Shown: positions 1-7,038, numbered from the stretch's first letter. The stretch is DNA of 9,126 bases from Gammaproteobacteria bacterium (GCA_005877705.1 VBNY01000128.1:1-9126), one strand, 5' to 3'. The notes: generated by a model not told the origin, from the sequence alone. Numbers and translations: made by a program.

Positions 1-1179
1 ATCACCGACCTGCGCATGGATCACATGGATGGCATCGGCCTGCTGAAGGAGCTGCAGAATCGCTGGCCCGGGCTCAAGGTCATCATCCTCACGGCGCACG
101 GCACGATTCCCGATGCCGTGCAGGCCACCCAGATGGGCGCCTTCGGCTTTCTCACCAAACCGGTCGACAAGCAGGAGCTGCTCGACCAGGTGCAGAAGGC
201 GCTGCGCATCTCGGGGTTCGGCGCTTCCGACGAGGACTGGCGCGCCGAGATCGTGACGCGCAGCTCCCTCATGGAGGAGAAGCTCGCGCAGGCACACATG
301 GTCGCCGGCACCGACGCCCGTGTGCTGATCACCGGTGAGAGCGGCACCGGCAAGGAATCGCTGGCGCAGGCCATCCACCGCGCCAGCCCGCGCAGGCACA
401 AGCCGTTCGTCGCCATCAACTGCAGCGCCATGGCGGAGGACCTGCTCGACTCCGAGCTGTTCGGGCACGAGAAAGGCTCCGGCAGCGGCGCAACGCGCAC
501 CCATCGCGGCCTGTTCATGACCGCCGACGGCGGTACGCTCATGCTCGATGAGGTCGGCGACATGCCGATGCCGCTGCAGGTGAAGCTGCTGCGCGTTCTG
601 CAGGAGAACGTCATCCGCCCCGCAGGCAGCCCGGACGCCGTGCCGGTCAACGTACGCGTCATCTCCGCCACCCACCGGGATCTGCAGCAGCTGCTGAGCA
701 CGGAGCAGTTCCGCGAGGACCTGTACTATCGGCTGAACGTCGTGCACATCGAGATGCCGCCGCTCAACCGGCGTCGCGAGGACATCCCTCTGCTGGTCGC
801 GCACTTCCTGGCGCAGATCGCCAAGGAAAGCGGCGTCCGCAAGATCTATGCGCCCGAGGCGGTCGAGCTGCTCGCCACGGCCGATTGGCCGGGCAACATC
901 CGCCAGCTGCAGAATGTCGTGCGGCAGAACGTGGCGCTGTCGCAGACTCCGATCATCCCCGTCGAGCTGGTGCAGCAGTCCCTCGGCGGCGGCCCCGGGC
1001 GCCTGCCCTCCTTCGATGAGGCGCGCGACGAGTTCACCCGCAGCTACCTGTCGCAGATCCTGCAGATCACGGGCGGCAACGTGAGTCAGGCGGCGCGCCT
1101 CGCCAAGCGCAACCGCACCGACTTCTACAAGCTGCTGGCGCGTCACCAGCTGACGCCGGAGGAATTCAAGCAGCGTTGA
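1..1179 (+). CDS. glrR: Sigma-54 family response regulator, GlrR/QseF-like (5' end cut by window)
   Basis: This is a two-component response regulator of the bacterial enhancer-binding protein class. The frame is open from base 1, so the true start lies outside. Numbering residues from base 1, the receiver domain begins at ITDLRM, where Asp3 fits the phospho-acceptor, and the conserved receiver Lys follows in LTKPVD near residue 53. The AAA+ domain has Walker A GESGTGKE (112-119), Walker B LMLDE ending near 184, and FREDLYYRLN with the likely Arg fingers near 238-244. The C-terminus is a Fis-type HTH (GNVSQAARLAKRNRTDFYKLL) very like that of enterobacterial GlrR. About 50 residues appear to be missing against the usual ~445. 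The GAFTGA loop that contacts sigma-54 reads GSGSGA (159-164), so sigma-54 activation is doubtful. The partner kinase would be expected upstream. The family call is secure; the GlrR name is by recalled similarity. Confidence 0.9.
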   Translation: MTDLRMDHMDGIGLLKELQNRWPGLKVIILTAHGTIPDAVQATQMGAFGFLTKPVDKQELLDQVQKALRISGFGASDEDWRAEIVTRSSLMEEKLAQAHMVAGTDARVLITGESGTGKESLAQAIHRASPRRHKPFVAINCSAMAEDLLDSELFGHEKGSGSGATRTHRGLFMTADGGTLMLDEVGDMPMPLQVKLLRVLQENVIRPAGSPDAVPVNVRVISATHRDLQQLLSTEQFREDLYYRLNVVHIEMPPLNRRREDIPLLVAHFLAQIAKESGVRKIYAPEAVELLATADWPGNIRQLQNVVRQNVALSQTPIIPVELVQQSLGGGPGRLPSFDEARDEFTRSYLSQILQITGGNVSQAARLAKRNRTDFYKLLARHQLTPEEFKQR

Positions 1180-1202
1180 GCGGTACGCGCCGTTCAGCGC
1201 TG
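1171..1202. terminator. Hairpin shared by two convergent stop codons, probable terminator
   Basis: A 13-bp inverted repeat has arms at 1171-1183 and 1190-1202 around a 6-base loop (TACGCG). Read as plus-strand RNA it has 11 Watson-Crick pairs and 2 G-U wobbles; read as minus-strand RNA the wobbles become A-C mismatches, so it should be stronger for transcripts coming from the regulator gene. The left arm contains the regulator's TGA and the right arm contains the methyltransferase's TGA. Neither side has a clear U-run, so intrinsic termination is not assured. The structure may instead protect 3' ends or limit read-through. Confidence 0.6.
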
Positions 1203-1787
1203 GTAGAAATCGTACCGGTGCCGGTAGCGCGTATAGGTCAGGTAGCTGCACGAGCCGAACACGGGAAAGGCGTGCCTGCGAAACTTGCGCAGGCTGCGGA
1301 TCTCTTCCAACGGCACCGGCCTGCGGCGCGGGATGTCATCCCAGCCGAGAACGAAGTAGCCGTCCGGCCTGAGCCGCGCATGACACTGCTCGAAGCTGCG
1401 CTCGCACTGCTCACGCGTGTCCAGCCCGTAGCCGTAGACGCCATTGCAGAAGATCACATCGAAATAACCTTGCGGAAAATGCCGGCCGAGCTCCTCCATG
1501 GGCGCCACCAGGTGTTGGCGGGCGCCGAACTTGCGGGCGCTCGCGGCCGGATCCAGCGTCCAGTAGTTGTGCGCCGCGAAGAATGTCCGCTCGTAGTGCC
1601 GCGTATACCAGTCGCAGCCGACGAACAGCACCGAGCGGATGCCCGGTAGCGCGCGGAAGTAGCCGAAGATCACCTGCTCCAGCACCTTTCTGTCGGCGCT
1701 CTCGAGCGGCGTGGGCAGGCCGAGCACGAACCTGAGGGCGCGGGCTCTGAAGACCCCGTCGGTCAGCAGCCGCTGCAGCTCCCTCAC
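1194..1787 (-). CDS. Class I SAM-dependent methyltransferase (197 aa)
   Basis: This is a small methyltransferase with a Rossmann-like SAM-binding fold. Residues 53-65 (VLFVGCDWYTRHY) form the first strand and the glycine loop, which is a variant of the usual GxGxG. Asp79 in WTLDP is the likely acidic residue binding the SAM ribose. Residues 109-123 (FDVIFCNGVYGYGLD) form strand 4, and 139-151 (LRPDGYFVLGWDD) strand 5. The reading frame is open further upstream, but the GTG at 1787 forms a GTGA overlap with the epimerase stop codon and gives a compact protein, so I chose it. No good ribosome binding site is visible, consistent with translational coupling. It is the last gene of the deacetylase operon. 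A role in methylating a sugar or glycan precursor is inferred from context only; the substrate cannot be read from the sequence. Confidence 0.82.
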   Translation of the reverse strand: MRELQRLLTDGVFRARALRFVLGLPTPLESADRKVLEQVIFGYFRALPGIRSVLFVGCDWYTRHYERTFFAAHNYWTLDPAASARKFGARQHLVAPMEELGRHFPQGYFDVIFCNGVYGYGLDTREQCERSFEQCHARLRPDGYFVLGWDDIPRRRPVPLEEIRSLRKFRRHAFPVFGSCSYLTYTRYRHRYDFYQR

Positions 1788-2812
1788 AACGCACCGATCG
1801 CCCGATACCACGCGGCGGTGCGCGCCAGACCCTCGTCGAGGTCGATCTTGGGCGCATAGCCGAGCTCGCTGCGCGCCTTGTCGGAGCAGTAGCCGCGGTT
1901 GCGGACGAAAAACGCCACCCGCCGCGGATGCAGCGGGGGCTCGATCCCCAGCGGCCGGCACAGGGTTTCGATCAACCCGGCGGCCAACATCACCGGCAGC
2001 AAGGGGATGCGCCCGCTGGGGGGCGCGCACCCGAGCGCCCGCGCGGTGGCGCGCACGAGATCGTTGACGCTGGTGTAGCGCGGGCCCGCGATGATGTAGA
2101 TCTGCCCGACCGCCCTCGGTTGCTGCGCGCACAGCAGAATGCCATCGACCACGTCGTCGACGTACGTCAGATGTTGGACCGAAGTGCCGCTGCCAATCAT
2201 GCGGAACGTCCGGTTGGCGATCGCGCGAAACAGCTTGAGGAAGCGCAGCTCGCCCGGCCCGTAGATTCCCACCGGTCGCACGATGCTCCCCGCGAGGCCG
2301 CGCGCGAATTGCGCCAGCACCAGCTCCTCGGCGGCGAGCTTGGTGGATTCATAGATATCCCGCGGCAGCAGCGGCGCGGACTCGTCCGCCGGCACTTTCG
2401 GGCCGTTGTGCAGCGCGGCTGTACTGACATGAATGAAGCGGCTGACACCGGCGCGCACCGCGGCTTGCAGCACATTGCGCGTGCCGTCGACGTTGACGCT
2501 GCGGTAAAAGACATCGGAGTACCTTGCGTCGCGATGCACCGCCGCAAGATGAAAGACGAAATCGCATCCCGCGACTGCGCTCGCTACCGCCCCCGGGTCC
2601 GTCAGGTCGCCTGCCGCCACGTCGATTCCCCAGCCGGCCGGGAATTGTGCCGTCCCCGGATCGCGTACCAACGCGCGCACGCGAACGCCTCGCGCGTGCA
2701 AGGCGCGCACGAGGTAGCCGCCCGTGAATCCCGTCGCGCCGGTCACCAGAGCTTTGCCTGCGAGTGCGAGCGGGCGGACACGGCCGGCTGCAGCGGAGCG
2801 GTAGTCGTTCAC
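1784..2812 (-). CDS. NAD-dependent epimerase/dehydratase, extended SDR family (342 aa), paralogue 1
   Basis: This is an extended short-chain dehydrogenase/reductase, expected to epimerise or dehydrate a nucleotide-activated sugar in the cytoplasm. The NAD-binding motif TGATGFTG is at 24-31, followed by a DLTDP acidic segment, FHLAAVH, a Ser/Thr pair in HVSTAAL near 129-131, and the catalytic YxxxK as YESTK (Tyr154, Lys158). RPVGIYGPGELRF and the YVDDVVDG segment are typical of the family and recall hopanoid-associated HpnA-type epimerases. The GTG at 2812 was chosen because GGAGG lies about 4 bases upstream. A GTG at 2860 is also in frame but has no ribosome binding site and adds a stretch with no family similarity. 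The stop overlaps the methyltransferase start (GTGA). The protein is clearly paralogous to the plus-strand gene at 4836-5834. Substrate unknown. Confidence 0.87.
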   Translation of the reverse strand: MNDYRSAAAGRVRPLALAGKALVTGATGFTGGYLVRALHARGVRVRALVRDPGTAQFPAGWGIDVAAGDLTDPGAVASAVAGCDFVFHLAAVHRDARYSDVFYRSVNVDGTRNVLQAAVRAGVSRFIHVSTAALHNGPKVPADESAPLLPRDIYESTKLAAEELVLAQFARGLAGSIVRPVGIYGPGELRFLKLFRAIANRTFRMIGSGTSVQHLTYVDDVVDGILLCAQQPRAVGQIYIIAGPRYTSVNDLVRATARALGCAPPSGRIPLLPVMLAAGLIETLCRPLGIEPPLHPRRVAFFVRNRGYCSDKARSELGYAPKIDLDEGLARTAAWYRAIGAL

Positions 2813-2881
2813 TCTCCCTCCCGCGCGCTCGCAGCAAGGTTCATGCCGAAGCAGCCGCACGCCGGCGACTCGCGCAACATG

Positions 2882-3826
2882 TCACTGTTGCGGTCGTATC
2901 GACTTCGCCGTCATGCCCTCGATCATGAAGGCGCCGGGAAGACTCACGGCGCGAACGATGAGGTGCTCGAGCAGAGAGATGCCGACCGCCACCGGCGCGC
3001 TCACGCCCACGAGCGCCATCAAGGCGACATACCCGGCATCCTGCACGCCGAGTGCCCCGATCGTGATCGGCAGCATCACGACGATCCAAAGAATCGGCAG
3101 GATCAACACCAGATCCGCGATCGGCAGGTCCACGCCGCACGCCAGTCCCAACGACCTGGTGAACAGGATGCGGATCGCGAACAGCACGAGAGTGGAGCCC
3201 GTCACCCGGGCGAGCGCGCTGCCGTCCCGCCGAAATGCCAACGAGGCATCCGCGATGCGTGCCAACGCGAAGCGCAAGCGCTGCGGCACGCGCGACAACA
3301 AAGCTGAGCGCACTCGGCGCCGGATCCCGGTATGCAGAGCGGCGGCTCCCGCCACTGCCACCAGCAGCGTCGAGCCCAGGACCATGCGCACGATGTGCGG
3401 CGGGATACGCTCCTGCGCGAGCACTAGAATTGTCAGGGAGCCGGACAACAGCGTCGCAACCCCGATGCTGACGCGGTCGACCAGAGTCGCGGCGACGACC
3501 AATGCGGTCGGCTCCCCCGCACGACATAGAGCGGCGATGCGCACAGCGTCGACGCCCATCGAGCTCGGGAGGAACGAGCCGAGGAAATTCGCCGCCAGCT
3601 GCACCCGCAACAGGCGCATGAATCCGACCAGCACGCCGCGCGCGGCAAGCAGCACCTGCCAGCGGTAATTGAGTATGAGGCGATCGGCCGCCGCGAGCGC
3701 CACTGCGAGCGCAACCCAGCCGCCGTCGACCGTTTTCAGCACCTCGGCGGTGGCCCGCCAGTCGGCAAGTCGGATCACCAGCGCCAGCAACGTGACCGAC
3801 ACGACGATACGCAGCGACCTGTTCAT
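2882..3826 (-). CDS. LPG-synthase-like (UPF0104/AglD-type) multipass membrane protein (314 aa)
   Basis: This is an integral inner-membrane protein with about 7-8 hydrophobic segments, at roughly 5-20, 36-52, 76-86, 110-137, 148-165, 208-229, 238-258 and 264-285. Residues 80-100 carry the NFLGSFLPSSMGVDAVR signature, and 250-265 carry LPITIGALGVQDAG. Both are typical of the lysylphosphatidylglycerol-synthase transmembrane domain family (PF03706 type). The soluble aminoacyl-transferase domain of MprF is absent, so it is not a full LPG synthase. Such stand-alone proteins are common in glycan and lipid loci, where a role in moving or modifying lipid-linked intermediates is suspected but rarely proven. 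The ATG at 3826 overlaps the stop of the deacetylase (ATGA); a longer in-frame start 30 bases upstream lies within that gene and was set aside. There are 69 bp to the next gene. Confidence 0.85.
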   Translation of the reverse strand: MNRSLRIVVSVTLLALVIRLADWRATAEVLKTVDGGWVALAVALAAADRLILNYRWQVLLAARGVLVGFMRLLRVQLAANFLGSFLPSSMGVDAVRIAALCRAGEPTALVVAATLVDRVSIGVATLLSGSLTILVLAQERIPPHIVRMVLGSTLLVAVAGAAALHTGIRRRVRSALLSRVPQRLRFALARIADASLAFRRDGSALARVTGSTLVLFAIRILFTRSLGLACGVDLPIADLVLILPILWIVVMLPITIGALGVQDAGYVALMALVGVSAPVAVGISLLEHLIVRAVSLPGAFMIEGMTAKSIRPQQ

Positions 3827-4677
3827 GAGTGCAACGGCTCGAAGCGGCGCCGCCACGCACGGGCGCGTTGGATCAGGCGCATGCGCCTGTGCAGCAGCGA
3901 GCGCAGTGAAGCGCGTCCGGCGCCCGGCAATCGCTGTACGAATTCACCGCTCAGAAGCAGCCCCCAGTAGCAGGCCCGGAAACCCAGCCGACGCGCCACC
4001 TCCACGGCCGCGGGCGTCCCCATATACATCGGGAATGCCACCTGATCGACCTGCGCGCCGGCGAGCCGGCTCTCGATTTCCCGCCGCGACAGCGCCAGAT
4101 CCTCCGCCCAGGTACGCGGCGCGCCACGCCGGCGCCGCTCGAGCGCCGGATCGCACCCCGCCAGCGGCACAGGCGCCGGCCAGCGCGCGGCACTGCGGCT
4201 CTCGAAGGTGTGGGATTGAAACTCGACCAGCCCGCAGGCGTGGATGGCCCCGATCTCCTGCCAGGTCATGGGCCGCGCGTCGGCATCACGCTCGGTGTCT
4301 GCATGCAGGCCCGGGGCGATGAACGCCACGGCGCGCGCACCGTAGCGTCTCAGCAGCGGGAAGGCCACGTCGAAGAAGTTTCTCGGCCCATCGTCGAACG
4401 TCAGCATGACCGCACGCTGCAGCGGTTCGCCGGCGCCGCTCAGATGTTCCAACAGCTCGCGCGTGCCGAGCGTGGAATAGCCGTTGGCGGCCAGGAACTC
4501 GAGGTCGCTGTCGAGCTCGAGCGGCTCGACCAGATGGTACGAGAATACCGGCACGCCGCCCAAGTGCGCGCGCGGCCGCCGCGCCGTGACGAACCGTGGC
4601 AGCGCGCCAGTGCACAGCCCGAGAATCTCCGGGCCGTTCTTGCGCCACGCGTCGGCGAGTGCCGTCAGAGTGCGCAC
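3823..4677 (-). CDS. Polysaccharide deacetylase-like protein, CE4/NodB fold (284 aa)
   Basis: This is a carbohydrate esterase family 4 type protein, expected to remove N-acetyl (or O-acetyl) groups from a glycan. A VFSYHLVEP segment at 44-52 precedes the NodB domain, as in many CE4 proteins. TFDDGP is at 93-98, with Asp95 the likely base and Asp96 the metal ligand. The second motif is QSHTFES (154-160): His156 is kept, but the second metal-ligand His expected four residues later is Ser160. The later part has VAFPMYMGTPAAVEVARRLGFRA (213-235), the family's C-terminal region in a divergent form. The C-terminus is very basic (255-279). No signal peptide or membrane segment is evident, which argues for cytoplasmic action or an undetected start. 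The start is the GTG at 4677, with a weak GGCGAG upstream and a hairpin just beyond it. First gene of its operon. The fold is secure, the activity uncertain. Confidence 0.83.
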   Translation of the reverse strand: MRTLTALADAWRKNGPEILGLCTGALPRFVTARRPRAHLGGVPVFSYHLVEPLELDSDLEFLAANGYSTLGTRELLEHLSGAGEPLQRAVMLTFDDGPRNFFDVAFPLLRRYGARAVAFIAPGLHADTERDADARPMTWQEIGAIHACGLVEFQSHTFESRSAARWPAPVPLAGCDPALERRRRGAPRTWAEDLALSRREIESRLAGAQVDQVAFPMYMGTPAAVEVARRLGFRACYWGLLLSGEFVQRLPGAGRASLRSLLHRRMRLIQRARAWRRRFEPLHS

Positions 4678-4688
4678 GTTGTCTCGCC

Positions 4689-4708
4689 GCCTGGCTGCGC
4701 GGCCAGGC
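4689..4708. repeat. 7-bp perfect inverted repeat in the deacetylase leader
   Basis: GCCTGGC at 4689-4695 and GCCAGGC at 4702-4708 can pair across a 6-base loop. On the minus strand the hairpin ends 11 bases before the deacetylase GTG, directly next to its weak ribosome binding site. It could be a repressor site or a structure affecting translation. With such G/C-rich sequence it could also be chance. Confidence 0.45.
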
Positions 4709-4741
4709 CGGCGCCGCGCCCGCGCCCGCGTCCTTTCGTGT

Positions 4742-4762
4742 CATCCAACATCCGACATCCGA
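4742..4762. repeat. Three tandem 7-bp direct repeats (CATCCAA, CATCCGA, CATCCGA)
   Basis: Three back-to-back 7-mers lie in the centre of the divergent region: CATCCAA at 4742-4748, then CATCCGA at 4749-4755 and 4756-4762. Their position, between two divergent starts, would suit binding sites for a regulator. The spacing of 7 bp does not match a full helical turn, so a replication-slippage origin is equally possible. Confidence 0.6.
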
Positions 4763-4835
4763 CAGCGACGTTGCGCACTTGGTTCGGCTCGTGGCGCCGC
4801 TTGGATCGGCGCTGCGGGCAAGGCAAGATGCGCCC

Positions 4836-5834
4836 ATGGAGATCCTCGTTACCGGCGCGACCGGCTTCACGGGCGGCCATCTTGCCCGCCGCCTGTTGTC
4901 TGAGGGGCACCGCGTCCGTGCGCTGGTGCGATCGGCTACGCAGGCCGAACAGCTCGCGGGCATCGGCATCGACGCGCGCGTCGGTGAGCTGACTCGCTGC
5001 GACGATGTGCGCAACGCCGCGCGCGGTTGCGCTCAGATTTATCACATCGCCGCCGTGTTCCGCACTGCCGGCCATCCGCATGACTACTACCGTGAGGTGA
5101 ACGTCGGCGGAACGCTCAACGTGCTGCAGGCGGCGCGCGAGCTCGGATGCGAGCGTGTCGTTCACTGCTCGACTGGCGGTGTACATGGCCACATAGCGCG
5201 TCCGCCCGCGGATGAGCGCTACCCGTTCGGTCCCGGGGACATCTATCAACGCACCAAGCTCGAGGCCGAGCGCGCTGCGCTCGCCGCCGCACGGCGCGGC
5301 CAACCGCTGACGATCTTTCGCCCGGCCCCGATCTACGGAGAAGGCGACCTGCGGTTCCTGAAGCTGTTCCGCGCCATCGAGACTGGGACGTTCGTCATGC
5401 TGGGCAGCGGCGAGCCGCGTCTGCACCTGGTCCATGTCGACGATCTCATCGATGGCGTCTTGCTGTGCGGCGCGCGCGCCGAGGCGCTCGGCGAGGTGTT
5501 CCTGCTCGCAGGTCCTGAGGCTCCGACGCTCAACGAGCTCGCGCGGTGCATCGCTGCGGTGCTTGACACGCCGGCACCGCGCCTCCGGCTGCCAGTGTGG
5601 CCCGTGTATGCCGCAGGCTGGCTGTGCGAGAAGGTCTGCGTGCCGCTGCGCATCGATCCGCCCCTGCATCCGCGGCGCGTCGCATTTTTTACCCACCATC
5701 GCGAGTTCGATTGTTCGAAGGCGGCGCGGCTTCTGGGCTACCGTCCGGTGATCCGCGCCGCGGCCGGCATCGCGCGAACCGCGGCGTGGTATCGCGCCGC
5801 GGGTTATCTCAAGCGCGAGCCTCACATGGCTTGA
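4836..5834 (+). CDS. NAD-dependent epimerase/dehydratase, extended SDR family (332 aa), paralogue 2
   Basis: This is an extended SDR enzyme acting on a nucleotide sugar or similar substrate. TGATGFTG at 6-13 binds NAD. IAAVF at 71-75, NVGGTLNVLQAA at 89-100, CSTGG at 111-115 and the catalytic YQRTK (Tyr137, Lys141) follow. FRPAPIYGEGDLRFLKLFRAI (161-181) and DPPLHPRRVAFF (274-285) closely match paralogue 1, and overall the two look about half identical by eye. The general pattern resembles HpnA-like sugar epimerases. The ATG at 4836 begins directly at the Rossmann strand; the frame is open upstream but that part has no family similarity. The ribosome binding site is weak. The gene is the only complete plus-strand gene in the window and ends 5 bp from the convergent glycosyltransferase. 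Substrate unknown; a role in supplying a sugar for the locus is inferred. Confidence 0.87.
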   Translation: MEILVTGATGFTGGHLARRLLSEGHRVRALVRSATQAEQLAGIGIDARVGELTRCDDVRNAARGCAQIYHIAAVFRTAGHPHDYYREVNVGGTLNVLQAARELGCERVVHCSTGGVHGHIARPPADERYPFGPGDIYQRTKLEAERAALAAARRGQPLTIFRPAPIYGEGDLRFLKLFRAIETGTFVMLGSGEPRLHLVHVDDLIDGVLLCGARAEALGEVFLLAGPEAPTLNELARCIAAVLDTPAPRLRLPVWPVYAAGWLCEKVCVPLRIDPPLHPRRVAFFTHHREFDCSKAARLLGYRPVIRAAAGIARTAAWYRAAGYLKREPHMA

Positions 5835-5839
5835 GCAGG

Positions 5840-7006
5840 TCATTGGCTCGCCGGCGTGGGCTGCAGGCTCCGATACGCAAAGCGCACCTTCTCCCGAAAC
5901 GCATCGAGGGAGTGGTGTTGCAGCGCCCGCAGGCGCGCCGCCGCTCCGAGGCGCGCGCGCAGCTCGCAATCGTCCGCCATCCGGGCCAATCCTTGCGCCA
6001 GCGCCTGTGCGTCGGGAGCGACGAGATAGGCGCATTCCTCATCCAGCACCTGCGTGTGTGAGCGGATGCGCGTCGCGAGTATGGCCGTCCCGGAGCGCAT
6101 GTACGAGTACACCTTCATCGGCGTGTTGTTTCCGTGCAGACGCGGCGACACCAGCACGTCCGCCTGAGTCAGATAGCTCGCCAGGTGGGCAACCGGCCGC
6201 GGCCCCATGAGAATGACGCGCCTCTGCAGCTCCAGCCCGTCGACCAATGCGCGCATGCGCGCGACCTCACGCTGCGAGCCCCCGATCAGCACGAGCGTGA
6301 CGTCCCGGTCAGCGGGCAGCAGCGCCATTGCGTGAACTAACGGTTCGACTCCCTGGTAACGCTGCAGATTACCGACGTACAACGCCAGCGTTGCGCGGAT
6401 GCCGAGCGACTCGCGCAGGCGCTCCGCAGGAGCGGCGAGCGGCTCCGCGGGCAGTGCGACGTCTTCGATCAGGAACACGGGTACGCCGGGGGCATCGGCC
6501 GCCACGTGCGATGCGAGATCTTCGCAGACCGCGAATACGGCGTCCGCGCGCCTGATGGCGGCGCGCTCCAGCGCGCGCAGCGCGCGCGCCACGGGGCGCA
6601 GGAAGCGCCACTTCGCGAGCAGCTGCTCTCCCAACATGGAGTCCATGTCATACACGACCCGGGCGCGCGCCGCTGAGCGCAGCAGAATCGCGGGGAACAC
6701 AGCCTCCTCCACGGCGTGGATCACGTCGTAGCTGCGTGTCAGCGCCAACCCCAAGAGCCGCGCGCACAGCAGCACGTCACAGAGCAACTTCTTCCAGGAA
6801 ATGCCGATGGGAATATTGCGCACCCCCGGCAGCGCGGGCGTGCGCAGAATCCTCAGCCCCGCAATCTCGAGATCGACTCCCTCATGATAGGTCAGCACAT
6901 CGACGGCGTGCCCTTGAGAGCACAGCGTCTCGGCGAGCAACCGGATCGCGATAGGCGTACCGCGCTCCTGATAGAAGGGCTGAGGGGCGACGAGCAGTAT
7001 CCGCAT
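5840..7006 (-). CDS. Family 4-like glycosyltransferase, GT-B fold (388 aa)
   Basis: This is a retaining glycosyltransferase of the GT4 type, expected to add a sugar from a nucleotide donor on the cytoplasmic side of the membrane. The N-terminal half begins MRILLVAPQP and has the ERGTPIAIR acceptor-side loop (14-22). The C-terminal Rossmann half begins near ALYVGNLQRYQGVE (208-221), followed by LVLIGGS (238-244). The donor-site region is SPRLHGNNTPMKVYSYMRSG (287-306). In this region the usual E-x7-E pattern is replaced by the NTPMKVYSYM form, which I recall from a recurrent GT4 subfamily rather than as a defect. Length is normal. The ATG at 7006 has GGAAG seven bases upstream, a good ribosome binding site. 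It follows the altered GT2 after 32 bp and is the last gene of the right-hand operon. Confidence 0.87.
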   Translation of the reverse strand: MRILLVAPQPFYQERGTPIAIRLLAETLCSQGHAVDVLTYHEGVDLEIAGLRILRTPALPGVRNIPIGISWKKLLCDVLLCARLLGLALTRSYDVIHAVEEAVFPAILLRSAARARVVYDMDSMLGEQLLAKWRFLRPVARALRALERAAIRRADAVFAVCEDLASHVAADAPGVPVFLIEDVALPAEPLAAPAERLRESLGIRATLALYVGNLQRYQGVEPLVHAMALLPADRDVTLVLIGGSQREVARMRALVDGLELQRRVILMGPRPVAHLASYLTQADVLVSPRLHGNNTPMKVYSYMRSGTAILATRIRSHTQVLDEECAYLVAPDAQALAQGLARMADDCELRARLGAAARLRALQHHSLDAFREKVRFAYRSLQPTPASQ

Positions 7007-7038
7007 ATCGGCACTTCCAGAGCCACCTGGGCAGAGCG

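Larger units (their letters stand above)
4678..4835. promoter_or_regulatory. Divergent intergenic region between the deacetylase operon and the lone epimerase gene
   Basis: This 158-bp stretch separates two genes that start in opposite directions, so promoters for both should lie here. I could not find a convincing -35/-10 pair on either strand. The middle, around 4731-4762, is richer in A/T than the very G/C-rich flanks and contains three tandem 7-bp repeats. A short inverted repeat lies at the deacetylase side. The call rests on gene orientation rather than on a recognised promoter motif. Confidence 0.6.

Noticed and set aside
1788..2132. Extension of the methyltransferase frame upstream of 1787
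   Set aside because: It overlaps the end of the epimerase in another frame and is Arg/Ala-rich without motifs. The GTGA junction is the better start.
2809..2844. An 11-codon open frame ending in a GTGA overlap with the first epimerase's start
   Set aside because: It could act as a coupled leader peptide, but there is no ribosome binding site before its ATG, and short frames like this arise by chance.
2813..2860. Longer start (GTG at 2860) for the first epimerase
   Set aside because: No ribosome binding site, and the added 16 residues have no resemblance to the family. The GTG at 2812 has GGAGG just upstream.
1928..3307. Long plus-strand open frame (459 codons) opposite the first epimerase and the membrane protein
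   Set aside because: It has no recognisable domain, is rich in Arg, Gln and His, and crosses two well-supported genes on the other strand. Such open frames are common opposite genes in high-G+C DNA.
4771..4829. Possible sigma-70 promoter elements (TTGCGC, or TTGGAT with CAAGAT) before the second epimerase
   Set aside because: The -10 matches are poor, and the second pair would start transcription almost at the ATG.
4665..6035. Long minus-strand open frame (456 codons) opposite the second epimerase
   Set aside because: It lies opposite a clear SDR gene, lacks family motifs, and its composition is that of a shadow frame.
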